A DNA stretch of 35,154 nucleotides, taken from Bacteriovoracaceae bacterium (GTDB taxonomy: Bacteria > Bdellovibrionota > Bacteriovoracia > Bacteriovoracales > Bacteriovoracaceae). Shown in pieces: positions 32,897 through 35,154 of this stretch. The notes under the pieces are model-generated. The model did no database searches, was not told where the DNA came from, and was given only the letters and a program-made list of their open reading frames with translations. The DNA lies in the NCBI GenBank assembly GCA_023151145.1, contig JAKLJM010000001.1:1-35154 (forward strand), read 5' to 3'. Every line of letters begins with the position of its first letter. The first letter of the stretch is position 1. The position numbers and the translations under genes were made by a program.

Positions 32897-33611
32897 GTCC
32901 TGCTAAAATTAATACGCCATCTTTCACTCGATCAATATAAGATTTAGAAAGCTTAGGATCTACCGCTAAGCATCCCCAACTTCTTCCCACTTTTTTTCCA
33001 TTGTCCTCTACATAGTCTGCGGGATGAATCACTATCGCTCTCTCGCGAACTTTTGAGTTACTCGTAGATAAACCATCTAATCTCAAAGAATAGCCAAACT
33101 TTCCATAGTAGGACTCAGCTGTTAAATAAAATCCTAGTGATGATTGTTTAGAATCAACTGTGTTTGAAAAATCTGTCGCATATCCATCATTATTTCTGTC
33201 TGAATTTTTTCCATGGGTCACTAACATTGGAAAAACTTCTCCGCTACGCATATCGATAACGAACTGACGTTTTTTTGAACTATGCGCTTTAAAATCCACC
33301 ACAATCAAAGTGTCTTTATTGGGGATTTTATCAAAATTTGTTTCGTAGTATTGAAGAGCTTCTTGTTTTAAATTTAGCGGTATCAAATTTTTTGGATCAA
33401 CATAGTCATATTTAGATAAATCTAATGACTGTAAGGAGTAATCATTAATTTGATGAGTTGATGTAAGTTCAATCGCAGCCTCACTTGGAGTCAACGCATT
33501 TGGATCAAAATCGTGATAACTTTTTTCTGTCAGTTCGTTGGCAAAGACTGTTATTGATAATAAGGCTAAAGGAAGAATGGCCCATGATTTTAATGAAATA
33601 ATTTTTTGCAT
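32886..33611 (-). CDS. L,D-transpeptidase, YkuD_2 type
   Basis: 241 residues with signal peptide ending near VFA (residue 24). The conserved core runs from TLIVVDFKAHSS to IVIHPADYV and GRSWGCLAVDP: catalytic C214 and H196 in the H-x17-C arrangement of the YkuD_2 family. It would form or exchange 3-3 or lipoprotein cross-links in peptidoglycan, or act as an endopeptidase. AGGATGTAAAAA precedes the ATG. A near-perfect palindrome lies just upstream. Overlap with the downstream hydrolase gene by 11 nt makes a two-gene envelope-acting unit. Confidence 0.87.
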   Translation of the reverse strand: MQKIISLKSWAILPLALLSITVFANELTEKSYHDFDPNALTPSEAAIELTSTHQINDYSLQSLDLSKYDYVDPKNLIPLNLKQEALQYYETNFDKIPNKDTLIVVDFKAHSSKKRQFVIDMRSGEVFPMLVTHGKNSDRNNDGYATDFSNTVDSKQSSLGFYLTAESYYGKFGYSLRLDGLSTSNSKVRERAIVIHPADYVEDNGKKVGRSWGCLAVDPKLSKSYIDRVKDGVLILAGLGK

Positions 33612-33629
33612 TTTTTACATCCTGATAAG

Positions 33630-33651
33630 TCCGATTAGTAAACTGATCGGA
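33630..33651. repeat. 22-bp palindrome between kinase and L,D-transpeptidase genes
   Basis: TCCGATTAGT-AA-ACTGATCGGA, 10+2+10 with one mismatched pair. It lies 16 nt past the kinase stop and 19 nt before the L,D-transpeptidase start. It may be an operator or an attenuator hairpin; no T-run follows it, so a plain terminator is less likely. Confidence 0.5.
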
Positions 33652-33667
33652 TTCTTAACAGAATGGT

Positions 33668-35154
33668 TTACTGATTTTGCTCTCTATAGAGCATAATCAC
33701 TCTTAAAAGTTCATTTGAAGTGTCATGTAGGGTCTTTAGATTAATTTTTTCAACTACATGTATACCAATAAGCGCAGCATTTGCTTGCACAATAATTTCA
33801 TTTGATATCTGATGAAAACGGTTGTGTATTTTGCTTAATTCAACCAAGTGTTCATTGTTAAAATCTCTTGTATCTTCTAGTAACCACCGACCAAGCATAC
33901 ATTGGCTGGAAGCATCGTCTGATGCTTTCAGCGTTCCATCAGGGGAATTGCTATAGGCGATGATTTTTTCCTTAAATTTTAAATGAATCATAACTACATC
34001 ATCGAAATCCAATCTTGTGTTTAACTTAATCACAAAAGTCGTATTCTTAGTATTTTGCTCGAGATATAATTTTCCTCGGTGCGCTTGAATGATACCGAAT
34101 GAAATACTAAGCCCCATCCCGGTTCCTTCACCTTGTTTCTTTGTGGTGAAGAAGGGATCCATCATATTCTTAGCAATGTCAGCATCAATACCCATTCCAC
34201 TATCAATGATTTTAATTTTCACTACTCCATCTGTTTTGATAGCATCAAGCTTAACCCATTTATGGTCGTTATCTTTAATAGCATCAATTGCATTGGAAAT
34301 AAGATTGACTACGACTTGAACAATTTGAACTTCATTAACAATGATAATTATTTTTTCAAACTGTTTACGATCATAGAGAACAGATATTTCATTATGTTTT
34401 ATTTTTGCACCAAGAAGATCTAAACTTTCATCTATGATTTTTGATAAATGAACATTGGCCCTTTCTTCTCTATTACTATCACGTGAAAATAATTTTATTC
34501 CACGAATGATCTTGTCGATGCGAGCAGCGTTGTTAAGAATTTTTAAAAGTTTATCATTCAACTTTGTTCGATCTAAAGTTTCGTCATGATTTAAATCCGT
34601 TAACAATCTTTGAGTTGTACCGGTAATGGCAAATAAGGGATTATTAATTTCATGAGCAATTCCAGAAGTTAACTCTCCAATAGATGCTAACTTTGCACTT
34701 TGTAAGGACATCTCTCTGCGTTCTGCGAGCTCTCGTTGTTTTTTTAAAAAAGCTACATACGCAACAAAGCCCAAAATAATACTTAAAAGAATAATTGATG
34801 ATTCAATGATGATATTTTTAAACCACCACTGTAATATTTCATCTTTTGAGAATGAAACAAAAACGAACATATCAGAGAGGTTCATTTTTTCTACAGTATA
34901 AAGTTTTTTAATATTATCTAGTGGTGAAACCAGTTCACTGGTTAAGCGGGTTTCATTTGAAGCAATGAAATTTAAAAACTTATTGGTCAACAGGACTTGT
35001 TTGCCAATTAATTTTTCATCATACGGGTGAACAAAATACACTTTGTCACGTCCTCCCATGAGGACAACCTTTCCACTTTTTTCTAAAATTAATTCATGGA
35101 ATTTTTCTTTTAATTTCTCTAACTCTAGGGTGGCAATAAGTACGCCATTGAACT
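33668..35154 (-). CDS. Cache-histidine kinase with C-terminal CZB domain (partial)
   Basis: The frame is open to the right edge; the sequence before the ATG at 35059 (FNGVLIATLELEKLKEKFHE..) reads as the end of a dCache periplasmic sensor, so the true start is beyond the window. Numbering from that ATG: membrane helix about 82-104; HisKA with H136 (GIAHEINNPL); HATPase with NLISNAID (252-259), DSGMG and GTGMGLSIS; then residues about 355-463 form a CZB-type zinc domain: H359, C387 (CMLGRW), H412 and H416 (IHNRFH), the H-C-H-H zinc set. CZB modules sense zinc or hypochlorous acid in chemoreceptors and cyclases. No response regulator gene adjoins it here. Confidence 0.85.
   Translation of the reverse strand, partial: FNGVLIATLELEKLKEKFHELILEKSGKVVLMGGRDKVYFVHPYDEKLIGKQVLLTNKFLNFIASNETRLTSELVSPLDNIKKLYTVEKMNLSDMFVFVSFSKDEILQWWFKNIIIESSIILLSIILGFVAYVAFLKKQRELAERREMSLQSAKLASIGELTSGIAHEINNPLFAITGTTQRLLTDLNHDETLDRTKLNDKLLKILNNAARIDKIIRGIKLFSRDSNREERANVHLSKIIDESLDLLGAKIKHNEISVLYDRKQFEKIIIIVNEVQIVQVVVNLISNAIDAIKDNDHKWVKLDAIKTDGVVKIKIIDSGMGIDADIAKNMMDPFFTTKKQGEGTGMGLSISFGIIQAHRGKLYLEQNTKNTTFVIKLNTRLDFDDVVMIHLKFKEKIIAYSNSPDGTLKASDDASSQCMLGRWLLEDTRDFNNEHLVELSKIHNRFHQISNEIIVQANAALIGIHVVEKINLKTLHDTSNELLRVIMLYREQNQ

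Noticed and set aside
1..35154. CRISPR arrays, transposons, prophage or integrase genes, toxin-antitoxin pairs
   Set aside because: No regularly spaced repeats, terminal inverted repeats, transposase, integrase or capsid-like products found by reading both strands.

Overview
The window is a 35 kb stretch of AT-rich, gene-dense bacterial chromosome. It comes from a didermic (Gram-negative) organism: it carries a LolA-type lipoprotein carrier, two lipobox lipoproteins, a Slt-type lytic transglycosylase, an L,D-transpeptidase and the start of an outer-membrane barrel-like protein. The mix of RNase Y, ZapA, FtsY, EpmA, RimO and SMC with many exported proteins of unknown function and several Cache/PAS/sigma54 signalling proteins fits a low-GC member of the Bdellovibrionota (Bacteriovorax/Peredibacter-like predators). 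That placement is inference from gene content only; no rRNA or other phylogenetic marker is present. I see no insertion sequences, integrases, CRISPR arrays, tRNAs or rRNAs.

Layout. 1-2.2 kb: the start of a secreted barrel-like protein, a membrane PAS protein with what looks like a dead ATPase domain, and a small secreted protein made of three 29-residue cysteine repeats. 2.3-4.1 kb: leucine dehydrogenase, a small 2Fe-2S ferredoxin and a short HPF/RaiA-like protein. 4.2-7.4 kb: an operator-like repeat cluster, a 38-residue signal-peptide ORF, a glutathione S-transferase, then on the minus strand a CNNM/CorC membrane protein followed by a thioredoxin-reductase-like flavoprotein. 7.6-10.4 kb: minus-strand Nudix, polytopic membrane protein and membrane zinc-ribbon protein, divergent from a DusC-like tRNA-dihydrouridine synthase. 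10.3-15.2 kb: a minus-strand housekeeping cluster ftsY-zapA-fau-rny, then a degenerate SDR protein and a small membrane protein. 15.3-18.6 kb: epmA on plus, then on minus an NtrC-type regulator overlapping a 56-residue phosphoacceptor-like mini-protein and a secreted protein. 18.8-23.4 kb: a 1505-residue surface lipoprotein. 23.4-31.3 kb: rimO, slt, lolA-like and smc. 31.5-35.2 kb: secreted alpha/beta hydrolase and L,D-transpeptidase (overlapping genes) behind a Cache histidine kinase that ends in a CZB zinc domain and runs off the right edge.

How the parts relate. The central block is core machinery (protein targeting, division, RNA decay, folate, translation-factor and tRNA/ribosome modification, chromosome condensation). 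The flanks are accessory: exported envelope-acting enzymes and signalling proteins. The most interesting signals are the free-standing DHp-like mini-protein coupled to an NtrC regulator, the histidine kinase carrying a CZB redox/zinc module next to cell-wall and lipid hydrolases, the apparent pseudokinase near the left edge, and the repeat-built secreted proteins.
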